Part shown: one piece after another, positions 10,733 through 19,784 of the stretch
Layout of the letters: each line of letters starts with the position of its first letter
How positions within the stretch are numbered: position 1 is the first letter of the stretch
Source of the DNA: Isotricha intestinalis
Taxonomy: Eukaryota; Ciliophora; Litostomatea; Vestibuliferida; Isotrichidae
Assembly (NCBI GenBank): GCA_023807065.1
Contig: JAJJLU010003509.1
Span: 1-64,000 of the forward strand
Direction: 5' to 3'
Length of the DNA: 64,000 nucleotides
Made by a program: the position numbers and the translations under genes
Notes under the pieces: generated by a model
What the model saw: the letters and a program-made list of their open reading frames with translations, nothing else
Told to the model about the DNA's origin: nothing
The model's database searches: none

Positions 10733-11110
10733 TTTTTTAATTTTTTTTTTGAGAAATAATTTATTTCATAAATTTACTTTAGATTATTTGTTTTTGAAAA
10801 AGTTTTTTTTAGTATCTTTAGTTTGTTATAAATAATGATTTAATTGCAATATTAATATATTCTTCTTTTTTTTAACTTTTTTTATTTAATTTTTAAAGAA
10901 CAAAGAATTTTCTAATTTATTATTTATAAAATAATTATCTACTTTTTAAAAAGACAAATAATTGTTTTTTATTTTTATATATTTATAAATAATAATTAAA
11001 TTTTCTTATAAATAAATTTCATTTTCATAAGATGAAAAAATATTATTATATTATTCCTATAAGTTATTTAATTCAACCACTCCCATTTATATACATATAT
11101 ATATAATTAT
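10733..11110. other. AT-rich intergenic region
   Basis: This lies upstream of the PP2C-like gene and downstream of the otubain-RING gene, both on the minus strand. No coding feature is seen. Confidence 0.5.
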
Positions 11111-13090
11111 TTACATATCACCAAGTATTAAATGAATTCTATGTTCAGCAAGACAAAAATTACATTTAAAAAAATCTTTATTTTTAATTTGTCTTAAACA
11201 TTCTTTACAAAAATAATGAGTGATTTTTGAATTAATTAATAATTTTTTATCGAGAATTTCACATTTAATAACATCATAAAATTTCTTTAAACAAATAAAG
11301 CATTTATTACTATTAGTTTCAATATAATAATTAATTAATTCTTGAGAATCAATTTGATAATAATTAGTTATTTCTAAAAATTTATAAACTTCCCAAAATT
11401 CATAATTTTCTCCACAAAAACAAAACATATTTTCTTTTGAATTTACTGAATTTTTCATATAATCATAAAATTCTTTTAAACATTCTTTTGAACAAATTGA
11501 ACAATTACATGGTAAAGTAATTTTGAAATTATTTTTATCTTTGATTGTTTTATTACAAACTATACAAATTGAATTTTTAATATTTTTCACTAAAGTTTCA
11601 AAATTAAAATGTTCAAAAATTTTTTCCACTCTTTTAATTGCTTCTTTTATATTTATTTCTATTATATTTCCAAATAAAATATCACAATCTAAGAAATGTT
11701 GAATTGTTTCTTCATTTCTACTTAAATAAAATCTTTTTTGTTTTTGCATAAAATACAATATTAAATTTCTAAAAGAAAATTTAATTTCTTTAATCATACA
11801 TTTAGCACAAATGAATAATTCTTTTCTACCTAATTTTTTAAATCTTTCTAAAATAGATTTATCATCTTCTTTACAAATAACACAAGAAAATTTAGGTTTA
11901 ATATTAATATAATCAATTAAAACATAATTTTTATATTTTTTAATATACTCACTTCTATAAACTAAATCATAATGAGTTTGTTTATAAAGAAGAGTAATTA
12001 AATTATCTTCAGAATTATAATTTCCAGCATTTAACAAAGATTTTTTACAATGAATAGTATTAATTTCAGAAATACTATTTAAATATAATATTTCAATATT
12101 AAAACCTAAAATAAAAGGAGTTAAATAAATAACAATTCTTTCTGCTAATTGATTAAATTTTAATAAATAATTATCAAAAAATTTATCATAATCATATTTT
12201 TGATTATGAATAAACTCAGAAGGAAGTAAATTTCCAATAAAAATAGGGAAATCTTCTAATAAAGTTTTATCTCTATTTTGATCAATATATATATATAATA
12301 ATATTCTATAATAAGCTATTAAACCTTTATCAAAATCTTCAAAATTATTAAATAATTTTATTAAAACTGCATATGACTTTAATATAGGATCTCTACTTTT
12401 TGAAGTCATAGAAAAATATATCATAATTAAACATTTAAAAGTTTGATTTAGATTTATATTATTTTCATGTGCCATTTTAATTAGTTTTTCATTTTGTAAT
12501 TTCATTTTAAAATCTACTATAAAATTTTTAAGGAAAACTAAATCTTTTTTAAAAATTAAATTTTCTAAAAAAGCAAAAATAACAACTCTAAAAAAAGAAT
12601 TTCCATTACCTTTAACTTTTCTAAACATTAAATAATCATATTTTTTATTAATATTATTATCATCTAATAAAAAATTTTTAATAGAACAAATAGTATTAAA
12701 TTTAATTTTTTTTTCACATTCATAATTAATAAGTTCTAATTTATCAATATTTTTTTTTAACGAATAAATTTCTTCATCAGAAAAATTTAATAAAACATGT
12801 TTAATAAATAATTGTCCTGTTTTAGAAGGATCATCAGGTAAAAAATTCCAATTATATTTTTTTAAAAATTGATTTGCTAAACAAAGACATTCTATTGTTT
12901 TACTTACACTATATTTATCTGATTCTAATTGAATCAATAAATTAAATATGTCATTGTGAAGAAAAGAATAATCTATTTTTTTTGGAACATTTACACTGTT
13001 ATATACATTTGGACTGTCTTGATCTCCTACTACATCTGTGTTTTTTGTATATGGCTTAAACATTTCATTAAAAAATTCATTTTCGTTCAT
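11111..13090 (-). CDS. otubain-like (peptidase C65) pseudo-DUB fused to RING-type zinc fingers
   Basis: The frame encodes 659 residues. Residues ~100-395 match otubain: YDYLMFRKVKGNGNSFFR (151-168) aligns with the family's 'Y.YIR...DGNCFYR', and THYDLVY (372-378) aligns with 'HYD.LY'. In active otubains the DGNC block carries the catalytic Cys. Here Ser165 (TCT) stands at that place and Asn162 replaces the Asp, while His373 is kept. The C-terminal third has three Cys-rich clusters: CVIC/CAKC (403-431), CIVC with CNCSICSKEC and CFC (~508-565), and CFIC...HYFCKEC...CNFC near the end. These suggest RING or RING-related folds. Established otubains cleave ubiquitin chains or bind E2 enzymes. A dead otubain could position ubiquitin or an E2 for the RINGs; that role is inference. 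Confidence 0.75.
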   Translation of the reverse strand: MNENEFFNEMFKPYTKNTDVVGDQDSPNVYNSVNVPKKIDYSFLHNDIFNLLIQLESDKYSVSKTIECLCLANQFLKKYNWNFLPDDPSKTGQLFIKHVLLNFSDEEIYSLKKNIDKLELINYECEKKIKFNTICSIKNFLLDDNNINKKYDYLMFRKVKGNGNSFFRVVIFAFLENLIFKKDLVFLKNFIVDFKMKLQNEKLIKMAHENNINLNQTFKCLIMIYFSMTSKSRDPILKSYAVLIKLFNNFEDFDKGLIAYYRILLYIYIDQNRDKTLLEDFPIFIGNLLPSEFIHNQKYDYDKFFDNYLLKFNQLAERIVIYLTPFILGFNIEILYLNSISEINTIHCKKSLLNAGNYNSEDNLITLLYKQTHYDLVYRSEYIKKYKNYVLIDYINIKPKFSCVICKEDDKSILERFKKLGRKELFICAKCMIKEIKFSFRNLILYFMQKQKRFYLSRNEETIQHFLDCDILFGNIIEINIKEAIKRVEKIFEHFNFETLVKNIKNSICIVCNKTIKDKNNFKITLPCNCSICSKECLKEFYDYMKNSVNSKENMFCFCGENYEFWEVYKFLEITNYYQIDSQELINYYIETNSNKCFICLKKFYDVIKCEILDKKLLINSKITHYFCKECLRQIKNKDFFKCNFCLAEHRIHLILGDM

Positions 13091-13307
13091 TTTTTTTTTT
13101 TTAGAAATTTTTTTTTATATTTTTTTTATTTTTAGTTATAAGTTTTATTATGTTATTATTATTGTTGAAAAAATTGTTTTAATTAAAAAGAAAAAGCTTC
13201 TTTATTGTAAATATAATCATATAGGAGAATTAAATATTATAAAAATGTTGTTAAATAAAAAGAATTATAATATAAATTTTTTTATATTTATTTAAATAAA
13301 ATAAATT

Positions 13308-14417
13308 ATGTCCAATTTTTTTCGTTTGAAAAAATTAAATTTTAAAGTTGAATATTTAGGAAGAATAAAATCAACAGAAATTCCAACAAATAAAACAATA
13401 GAATACTTAATTGAAGTATTAAAAAATTTATTTTATCCAATAACAACAAAAATAAAAATATTATATAATCAAAGTGACATAATTCCTTTTAGTAAATATA
13501 CTTTAGGAGATTTTTTTAAATTACAAAATCAAATTAACTTAAAAATAGTATCTCAAAATTATACAAAGCCAAATTCAAATTATTTAAATAGTAAAAACAA
13601 GAAATTTAATGATAATTTAAATTTTTTATGTTTATGTGGGAAAGATATAATAAAATATTATTGTAGAGATTGTAAAATATTTATTTGTGATTCATGTAAA
13701 TTTAATTCTATTCATAATAATCATAGAACTTTAAAAATTGATACAAATAATTTAATTGATAGTATAAAATTATATGCTAATGTTTTGGCTAAAGAAGTTT
13801 TAATTAATATTGAAAAAACTCAAAATTATTCTGAAAAATTAGAAAAAGAAGAATATGATATTAATAATAGAAATGAAGTTATAAAAGAAAAATTAAATAA
13901 ATTATTAGATAATTATAATGAAATAATAAGTAAGTTAAAAATAAAAAATATTGAAAAAGTAATTGAAAAATATAAATTAGAATCAAATATCACAAATGAT
14001 GAAATTGAAGAAATTTTAGAAAAAATATATAAAAAATTTACCAAAACAAGAAGAGAAATGAATAGTGATGAATTTAAACAATATTTTAATGAAATTAGTC
14101 TAAAAGAAGATATTTTAAATAAACAATCAGTTGATTTAATGGCTATTAAAGTTAAATATGAGTTTACTGAAAAAATGAGATTAATTTATGATAAAATTGA
14201 ATTAATTATTGAAAAAACATTTAATGGAGATAATGTTTTAAATCTTAATTCACAAACTAATTATTTATATAGTTTAATTTTGAAGAATGAAGAAAATAAA
14301 AATATTATAAAAGATAAAGTAGAAGAAAATGAAGATAATAGTTCTGAAAAAAATGAAGACCATGAAAACGTTAATTTAGATTATCCAGATTCACAAAATT
14401 TAGAAGTTACTGATTAA
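13308..14417 (+). CDS. B-box zinc-finger coiled-coil protein
   Basis: The frame encodes 369 residues. Residues ~1-85 are beta-rich and may form a ubiquitin-like fold; this is weak. A B-box follows at ~106-143, with the ligand order CLCG, YYCRDC, FICDSC, then H..H. Residues ~155-300 are a long Lys/Glu coiled coil, and the tail is acidic (EENEDNSSEKNEDHEN). There is no RING, so it is not a standard TRIM E3. B-box coiled-coil proteins often dimerise and scaffold on microtubules or ubiquitin complexes. It is divergent from the otubain-RING gene, with 217 bp between starts. Confidence 0.75.
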   Translation: MSNFFRLKKLNFKVEYLGRIKSTEIPTNKTIEYLIEVLKNLFYPITTKIKILYNQSDIIPFSKYTLGDFFKLQNQINLKIVSQNYTKPNSNYLNSKNKKFNDNLNFLCLCGKDIIKYYCRDCKIFICDSCKFNSIHNNHRTLKIDTNNLIDSIKLYANVLAKEVLINIEKTQNYSEKLEKEEYDINNRNEVIKEKLNKLLDNYNEIISKLKIKNIEKVIEKYKLESNITNDEIEEILEKIYKKFTKTRREMNSDEFKQYFNEISLKEDILNKQSVDLMAIKVKYEFTEKMRLIYDKIELIIEKTFNGDNVLNLNSQTNYLYSLILKNEENKNIIKDKVEENEDNSSEKNEDHENVNLDYPDSQNLEVTD

Positions 14418-14561
14418 ATAATTATTGAAATATTTTATTTTAAAAGTAATTATTGGATAATAAAAATTAAGAAAAAAGAAAATATAAAAAAGGTATATTA
14501 AATATATCTTATATAAACTCTGAAAATAAATAAAAACTAAAAAAAACAAAAAATATAAATT

Positions 14562-15671
14562 TCAAATATTATTATTAATATTATTAATATGTAAAGTTTC
14601 ATTATTACTTTTCTTTTCCTTACTTTTTTTATCAGATCTACTTAAACTATTAGAAGAAGGAGATCTGGAGCTTCTACTTTCACTTCTGGAGTAATTAGAC
14701 ATTGAATTACTTCTTCTACTTCTGGAAGAACTGCTCCTTGAATATCTCCTCGAATCATTTGATGAACTTTTTCTTCTTGAACTTGAAGATGATGATGAAC
14801 TTGATTTTGAACTTTTACTATAATCCTTTTTATTTCTATATTTCTTATGATCTTTTCTTTTCCTATAATTACTGTCTCTGTCTCTATTTCTGTTATTATT
14901 ATTATGATAATTACTATAATTTATATTATTATTATATTCTCTTCTTTCTTTATTATTATTATTTCCTATTCTATTTCTATTATAATTATTATTATTAATC
15001 TTATCTGAATCATTCTTTGATATATGACATTTATTACATAGAGTTCTCCATCCAAAATTAATATTTTGACAATTATTGCATTTCCAATCTCCTTCTTTGA
15101 ATAAACCAGGTGGTCCTCCTAAATATCCTCTATTTTGAAAAGTTAATTTTTTCCTATCAGGACTTCTTCTTCTTTCTCGACTTCTACTCCTACTTATACT
15201 CCTACTTCTACTCCTACTACTAGAACTACTTCTTTTAGTATGTCTATGATGTCTTCTTTCTCTTTCTCTACTTTTATCTTTTTCTTTATATTTACTCCTA
15301 TGCTCGAAATGACCTTAAAAAAAGATTTTTATAAAAAAAAATACCTTCTTTTAGATTTTGAAAATATGTACTTTCTGGTTTTAAAGTTCCACAACGGTTA
15401 CATTTTACTCTTTTTGCAAAATTTTTGTTTTTACATTCTGGATTAGGACATTCCCAGTCTCCAACTTTGAAAATATATCTTTTTTTTTTTTGTTGAAGAG
15501 ACTGGTTCATCATGTTCTCAGAAAGGAATCTATCACTACCTATACAATTTTACCATTATTACCCTATACCATACCGGATTTTTCATCTTTTATTTCATTC
15601 CCCAATTTATGGGATATTCTTACATATCCATTTGGATCAGGGAGATATATTTTTGATTTTTGTTCATTCAT
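14562..15671 (-). CDS. ZRANB2: ZRANB2-like SR splicing factor with two RanBP2-type zinc fingers
   Basis: Three exons (15671-15575, 15539-15345, 15313-14562) give 347 residues once introns of 35 and 31 nt are removed. The start reads MNEQKSKIYLPDPNGY. Zinc finger 1 is GDWECPNPECKNKNFAKRVKC followed by NRC, and finger 2 is GDWKCNNC with TLCNKC. Both fit the W-x-C-x(2-4)-C-x3-N-x6-C-x2-C pattern that binds GGU-containing single-stranded RNA. An Arg/Ser block lies between the fingers, and the C-terminal half is a long RS domain with Asn-rich insertions. ZRANB2 modulates 5' splice-site choice. The gene ends in TGA (14562-14564), the only TGA end seen. It is divergent from uS13, 111 bp away. Confidence 0.88.
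15314..15344 (-). other. 31-nt intron, ZRANB2-like gene
   Basis: The donor is GTATTT and the acceptor TTAAG on the minus strand. Removal joins NLKEG to HFEHRSKYKEK and opens the RS domain frame. Confidence 0.75.
15540..15574 (-). other. 35-nt intron, ZRANB2-like gene
   Basis: The donor is GTATGG and the acceptor TATAG on the minus strand. Removal joins the first exon (32 codons and one base) to the exon coding the first zinc finger. Confidence 0.7.
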
Positions 15672-15782
15672 TTTTTTATATTTTTTTGATATTAAACTTA
15701 TCTTTTTATATATATTTTTAATGTATATTTAAAAAAAATAATTTTTTTAATGAAAAAATAATTATTTATTTATTAAATCCAA

Positions 15783-16253
15783 ATGAGTAGAATCCAATTC
15801 AAAACAGAGAAAGATTTCAAATTTATTCTTCGTCTCTTTAACTCTAACATCGATGGAAAGCAGAAAATTCCATATGCACTTCGTAAAATAAAGGGAATAG
15901 GAAGGCGTTTTGCACATGCAGTGACAATAAAAGCAGGATTGGATCCAAGTCGTAGAGCAGGAGAATTAAATGATAAAGAAATAGAACAAATAATAGATGT
16001 AGTTTCAAATCCATTAAATCATCATTTACCTCAATGGATACTTAATAGGAAGAAAGATACTAAAGATGGTACTTATACTCAACAAGTTGCTAATGGTTGG
16101 GATACTAAAATTAGAGAAGATTTAGAAAGAATGAAAAAAATGAAATTACATAAAGGATTAAGACATTATTTTGGATTGAAAGTTAGAGGACAACATACTT
16201 GCTCAACTGGAAGAAGAGGAAAAACTGTTGGTGTTTCTAGAACCAAAGGATAA
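15783..16253 (+). CDS. RPS18: 40S ribosomal protein S18 (uS13)
   Basis: The frame encodes 156 residues, the usual length for eukaryotic S18. Conserved blocks are FILRLFNSNIDG near the N-terminus, IKGIGRRFAH (~38-47), RAGELND (~58-64), a block resembling 'ANG.D.K.REDLER.KK', then HKGLRHYFGLKVRGQHT and GRRGKTVGVS near the C-terminus. uS13 sits at the head of the 40S subunit, where it contacts P-site tRNA and the 60S bridge. No intron. The first half uses less AT-rich codons than the neighbours, as expected for a highly expressed gene. Confidence 0.98.
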   Translation: MSRIQFKTEKDFKFILRLFNSNIDGKQKIPYALRKIKGIGRRFAHAVTIKAGLDPSRRAGELNDKEIEQIIDVVSNPLNHHLPQWILNRKKDTKDGTYTQQVANGWDTKIREDLERMKKMKLHKGLRHYFGLKVRGQHTCSTGRRGKTVGVSRTKG

Positions 16254-16363
16254 ATATATTTTTTCCTTTTTTTTAATTGATTTTTTTCATAAATGAAATT
16301 CTTTTATTTGTTTTTTAATTCTTTAATTTTTTTTCTTTTTATATTTTTTTATTTTTTTTATAA

Positions 16364-18340
16364 ATGATTTCTTTACATGGAGAAAATAATATTGTTGTTA
16401 AGGTTAAAATGATTAATAATGAAGTAATTAATGTTGGGATTAATTTAGGGAAAAGTGTTTTGGATTTGAAAGAAGAAATTAGAAGGAAAATTAATATGCC
16501 AATTGTCAATCAGAAGTTGATTTTTCAAGGGAAAGTTTTAAAGGATAATGATGGGTTATCAGTATATAAATTAGAGAATGATGATGTGATTCATTTAGTA
16601 AGAGTAGATCCAAGGAATGAAAATCATTTAGAAAATGAAGAAAGAAATAATAGCAATACACCTACATTATTAGAATATTTAGCTTTATTATCAATGATGA
16701 ATAATGGAATAAATACAAATTTAATGCAAATAAGAAATCAAAATAATAATAATAACAATCCTTTAATAAATTCAATGAATAATTATGGTAATAATAATAA
16801 TAATAACAATAACAATAATTATAATATATTTAGAATAAATAGAAATTTGGAAGATACTTTAATATCAGATTCTTTTGCAAATTTATTAAAACCTTCAAAT
16901 TTCAATATGTATAATAGTATAGAAAACATAATTCAAAACATAAATAATATAAATATATTAATATCAAGTAAAAATGATTTAAAAGAAGTGAAAACAAAAT
17001 TATATAAAATATCAAATTCCTTAGGAAAGTCTCATATAAATTTTAAAGTAGGACAATGGGTAGATGTATATGATACATTTCAAACATGGAGTGAAGCACA
17101 AATAATAGAAATAAATGAAAATAATAATAAAGGTTTATTTCATTTTATAGGATGGTCAAATGAATTGAATGAATGGATTAATTTAGATTCTCCTAGAATA
17201 TGTTTATATAGAACTCATACTATTCAATCTCCTTATAGTAGATTTTTCTCTCCTTTTCCTAATAAAAAAGATGATAGTTCTAATATTAGTATTAATAATA
17301 TTGGAATTAATGATGTTTTTCATAAAATGAATCATTTAGTTTCTTTTGTTGATTTATTCAAATGTGATTTGGAAAATATTTTAAATATTAATTTCGAAAA
17401 ATTTAAAAAAAAATTTTATGTTTCTATTATGCAATTATATCCTTTAATGGATAGAATTGGAAGATTATTCTTAGATTATTCTATGTTATTAATGAATCTT
17501 AGTTTTAAATTTTTTAATGAAAATCCTGATTTATTTAGAGAAAATATTATTGATAATAATGTATCAAATAATTTAAATGATAATGATGCATTACTTAAAG
17601 AAAGGGTTTTACAATATGAAAAATTCACACAAATTCCAGCAATGAGAAATAATGGAGAAATTGCTCAAAGTTATAGATTATTAAATAGTAATTCAATTTT
17701 ATCTAATAATAATAATATTAATGTTAGAAGAACTGGAGGAGCAAATTTTCAACAACAATTAAGAGCAATGAATAATAATAATAATATAAATAATAATATA
17801 AATAATAATAATGAAATTAATACTAGTTCAAATAATAATAATAGAAACAGAAATGAACAAAATTGGAATATTGTTCGAAATTTTGTTAATTCTGATAATT
17901 ATCCTTTTAGAAATTCTAATAATAATAATATGTCTATAGAATATTTAAATGAAGTAAGAATTCTTCCTAGTTTAAATGTAAGGAATAAATTTAATGAAAA
18001 TAAAACTAAAGTAATAAAACAAAATACTTTTTCAATAATACATTATAATAAATTTAAAACAAGAACTTTTGAAACATTTACTCAAACTTTTCCTATTTAT
18101 TCAGATTGCAAAATATCAAATACTTTTATTCTTGAATTTAAAACAAATAAAAAAATAATAAATTCTCAACCTAAAAATAATAATAATAATTTAAGATCAA
18201 GTCAAAATATAAAAACTTCAAAATTTATGATTGATGCAGGAAAAACTCAAAGACAAACAAATAAATTTGAAATAAGTAAAAATTCAAATACTCAAAATAG
18301 TAAAAATGGAAAATATAAATTAAAGAAAATAAACAAATAA
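16364..18340 (+). CDS. ubiquitin-like domain protein with a Tudor/chromo-barrel-like domain
   Basis: The frame encodes 658 residues. Residues ~8-82 form a ubiquitin-like domain (VLDLKEEIRRKINMP, QKLIFQGKVLKDN), close to those of ubiquilin or BAG6. An Asn-rich spacer follows. Residues ~224-290 read VGQWVDVYDTFQTWSEAQII and then FHFIGWSNELNEWI, with the aromatic spacing of a Tudor or chromo-barrel module. SPRICLYRTHT follows it. The C-terminal half is Asn-rich and otherwise unrecognised; there is no C-terminal Gly-Gly, so the UBL is not a conjugated modifier. It may be a proteasome- or ubiquitin-linked adaptor, but that is inferred from the UBL alone. It lies 110 bp downstream of uS13 on the same strand. 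Confidence 0.75.
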   Translation: MISLHGENNIVVKVKMINNEVINVGINLGKSVLDLKEEIRRKINMPIVNQKLIFQGKVLKDNDGLSVYKLENDDVIHLVRVDPRNENHLENEERNNSNTPTLLEYLALLSMMNNGINTNLMQIRNQNNNNNNPLINSMNNYGNNNNNNNNNNYNIFRINRNLEDTLISDSFANLLKPSNFNMYNSIENIIQNINNINILISSKNDLKEVKTKLYKISNSLGKSHINFKVGQWVDVYDTFQTWSEAQIIEINENNNKGLFHFIGWSNELNEWINLDSPRICLYRTHTIQSPYSRFFSPFPNKKDDSSNISINNIGINDVFHKMNHLVSFVDLFKCDLENILNINFEKFKKKFYVSIMQLYPLMDRIGRLFLDYSMLLMNLSFKFFNENPDLFRENIIDNNVSNNLNDNDALLKERVLQYEKFTQIPAMRNNGEIAQSYRLLNSNSILSNNNNINVRRTGGANFQQQLRAMNNNNNINNNINNNNEINTSSNNNNRNRNEQNWNIVRNFVNSDNYPFRNSNNNNMSIEYLNEVRILPSLNVRNKFNENKTKVIKQNTFSIIHYNKFKTRTFETFTQTFPIYSDCKISNTFILEFKTNKKIINSQPKNNNNNLRSSQNIKTSKFMIDAGKTQRQTNKFEISKNSNTQNSKNGKYKLKKINK

Positions 18341-18383
18341 TTAAATAATATGTATTAAAAATTTAAAAAAAAAAATTAAATAA

Positions 18384-19709
18384 TTATTCATCATCATTTT
18401 TTTTCATTGGAGGAAGTCTTCTTCTTTTAGGTTGAAGAGTAGGAACAGGCAATTCACTATTTAAATTTCCATTATCATTATTATCATTATTATTATTATC
18501 ATTATTATTATTATTATTATTATCATTATTATTATTATTATTTTGATTCAAAGGAATATTTTCATTATTTCTATCATTTAAATCTTGATTTTTATTAGTA
18601 ACTTTAGGTAATTCAATTCCTTCATTTGCCTCATTCTTATTTGGTATTTGTTCATATTGATTTTGAATATCATCATTATTTAAATTATTTTGTTGAATAG
18701 GAACATCCTCATTAGTAGCATTAGGATGTTCAGCTTGATATAATTTTCTGAAATCTTCATTATATTTCAAATAATAATTGATAATTCTTTGTTCTCTATC
18801 ATTATGTAATCTTGATCTTAAAGGAGGTCTCCAATCAAAAACAGTTTGAGTTAAAACAAAATAGAAATGACAAGAAGTAAATAGTATAATTAACATTAAA
18901 AAAAAAATAATAGCAAAGAAAATAAAAGTTATTATCATATGTTGTCTATAAGCTTTCTTTAATTTATTTGATTCATTATCATAATAATTTTTAGAATTAG
19001 AAGTTAAAGTAGCAAATTTTTCTTCTATTTTTTTAGGTTTTAACCCATAAATTAAAGTAAAAACTCCAAAAACAATTAAAGTAAAAATTAAAAGTAAATG
19101 AACAATTATCATACCTTTAATCCAATTTTTAGATAAATAATTAATCGAGAAGAATAATATTGTACTAATAATAATTAATAAAAAAAGAAAAGGACAAATA
19201 AAATGACTTATCCATTCTTTCATATGAACTGATTCTCCATAACAAACATTATAATACATACATAAAAATTCCCATATACAACAATATATTACTATTGATA
19301 TTATTATAAATAATAAAAGACATTTTCTTGTTCTATTATTTGATATTACATTTTTATTAAATAAATTTTTAAATTCATTATGTATTGTACCTGGTTTTTC
19401 TTCTTCTTCTAATTTATTTTTTAATTCTTCTTCTTCTTTTTTTAATAATTCTTCATTTTCTTTTTCTTCTTTTTCCTTTTGTAATCTTTCTTCTTCTTCT
19501 TTTTTTTCTTCTTCTGTTTTTATATCTGGCATTACATCTTTATATGATCTTCCTTCTTGTCTTTCTTTTACTTGCTTCATTAAATGATATAAACCAGGAT
19601 CATTTACTTGTTGTAGATTATCATCGTTTGGTGCTTCAGGATTTATTTGAGGATTGTTGTTTGGAAATGCGTTTGTATTTATTTCATTTTGATTATCTAA
19701 AGGATTCAT
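18384..19709 (-). CDS. four-TM membrane protein with acidic coiled-coil N-terminus
   Basis: The frame encodes 441 residues. Residues ~62-105 form a Glu/Lys coiled coil. Four hydrophobic helices follow at about 129-152, 167-190, 196-218 and 255-281. Between helices 3 and 4 lies a polar loop of ~35 residues. The C-terminal ~150 residues are Gln/Asn/Asp-rich with a long Asn/Asp microsatellite (plus-strand ATT/ATC repeats at 18473-18545) and a basic Pro end. The positions fit a plasma-membrane or vesicle protein with both termini cytosolic. I do not recognise the family. It converges on the UBL gene, only 43 bp between stops. Confidence 0.7.
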   Translation of the reverse strand: MNPLDNQNEINTNAFPNNNPQINPEAPNDDNLQQVNDPGLYHLMKQVKERQEGRSYKDVMPDIKTEEEKKEEEERLQKEKEEKENEELLKKEEEELKNKLEEEEKPGTIHNEFKNLFNKNVISNNRTRKCLLLFIIISIVIYCCIWEFLCMYYNVCYGESVHMKEWISHFICPFLFLLIIISTILFFSINYLSKNWIKGMIIVHLLLIFTLIVFGVFTLIYGLKPKKIEEKFATLTSNSKNYYDNESNKLKKAYRQHMIITFIFFAIIFFLMLIILFTSCHFYFVLTQTVFDWRPPLRSRLHNDREQRIINYYLKYNEDFRKLYQAEHPNATNEDVPIQQNNLNNDDIQNQYEQIPNKNEANEGIELPKVTNKNQDLNDRNNENIPLNQNNNNNNDNNNNNNNDNNNNDNNDNGNLNSELPVPTLQPKRRRLPPMKKNDDE

Positions 19710-19784
19710 TTTTTATTAAAAGGTTTTTAATATATTTTTTATTTATTTATATTATTATTTTTTAATTATTTTTTTGTTTTGTTT

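Noticed and set aside
14702..14998. Plus-strand frame rich in Tyr/Phe/Asn over the ZRANB2-like gene
   Set aside because: It is the antisense of the RS domain. The minus-strand frame has zinc fingers and splice sites, and the plus frame has no recognisable fold.
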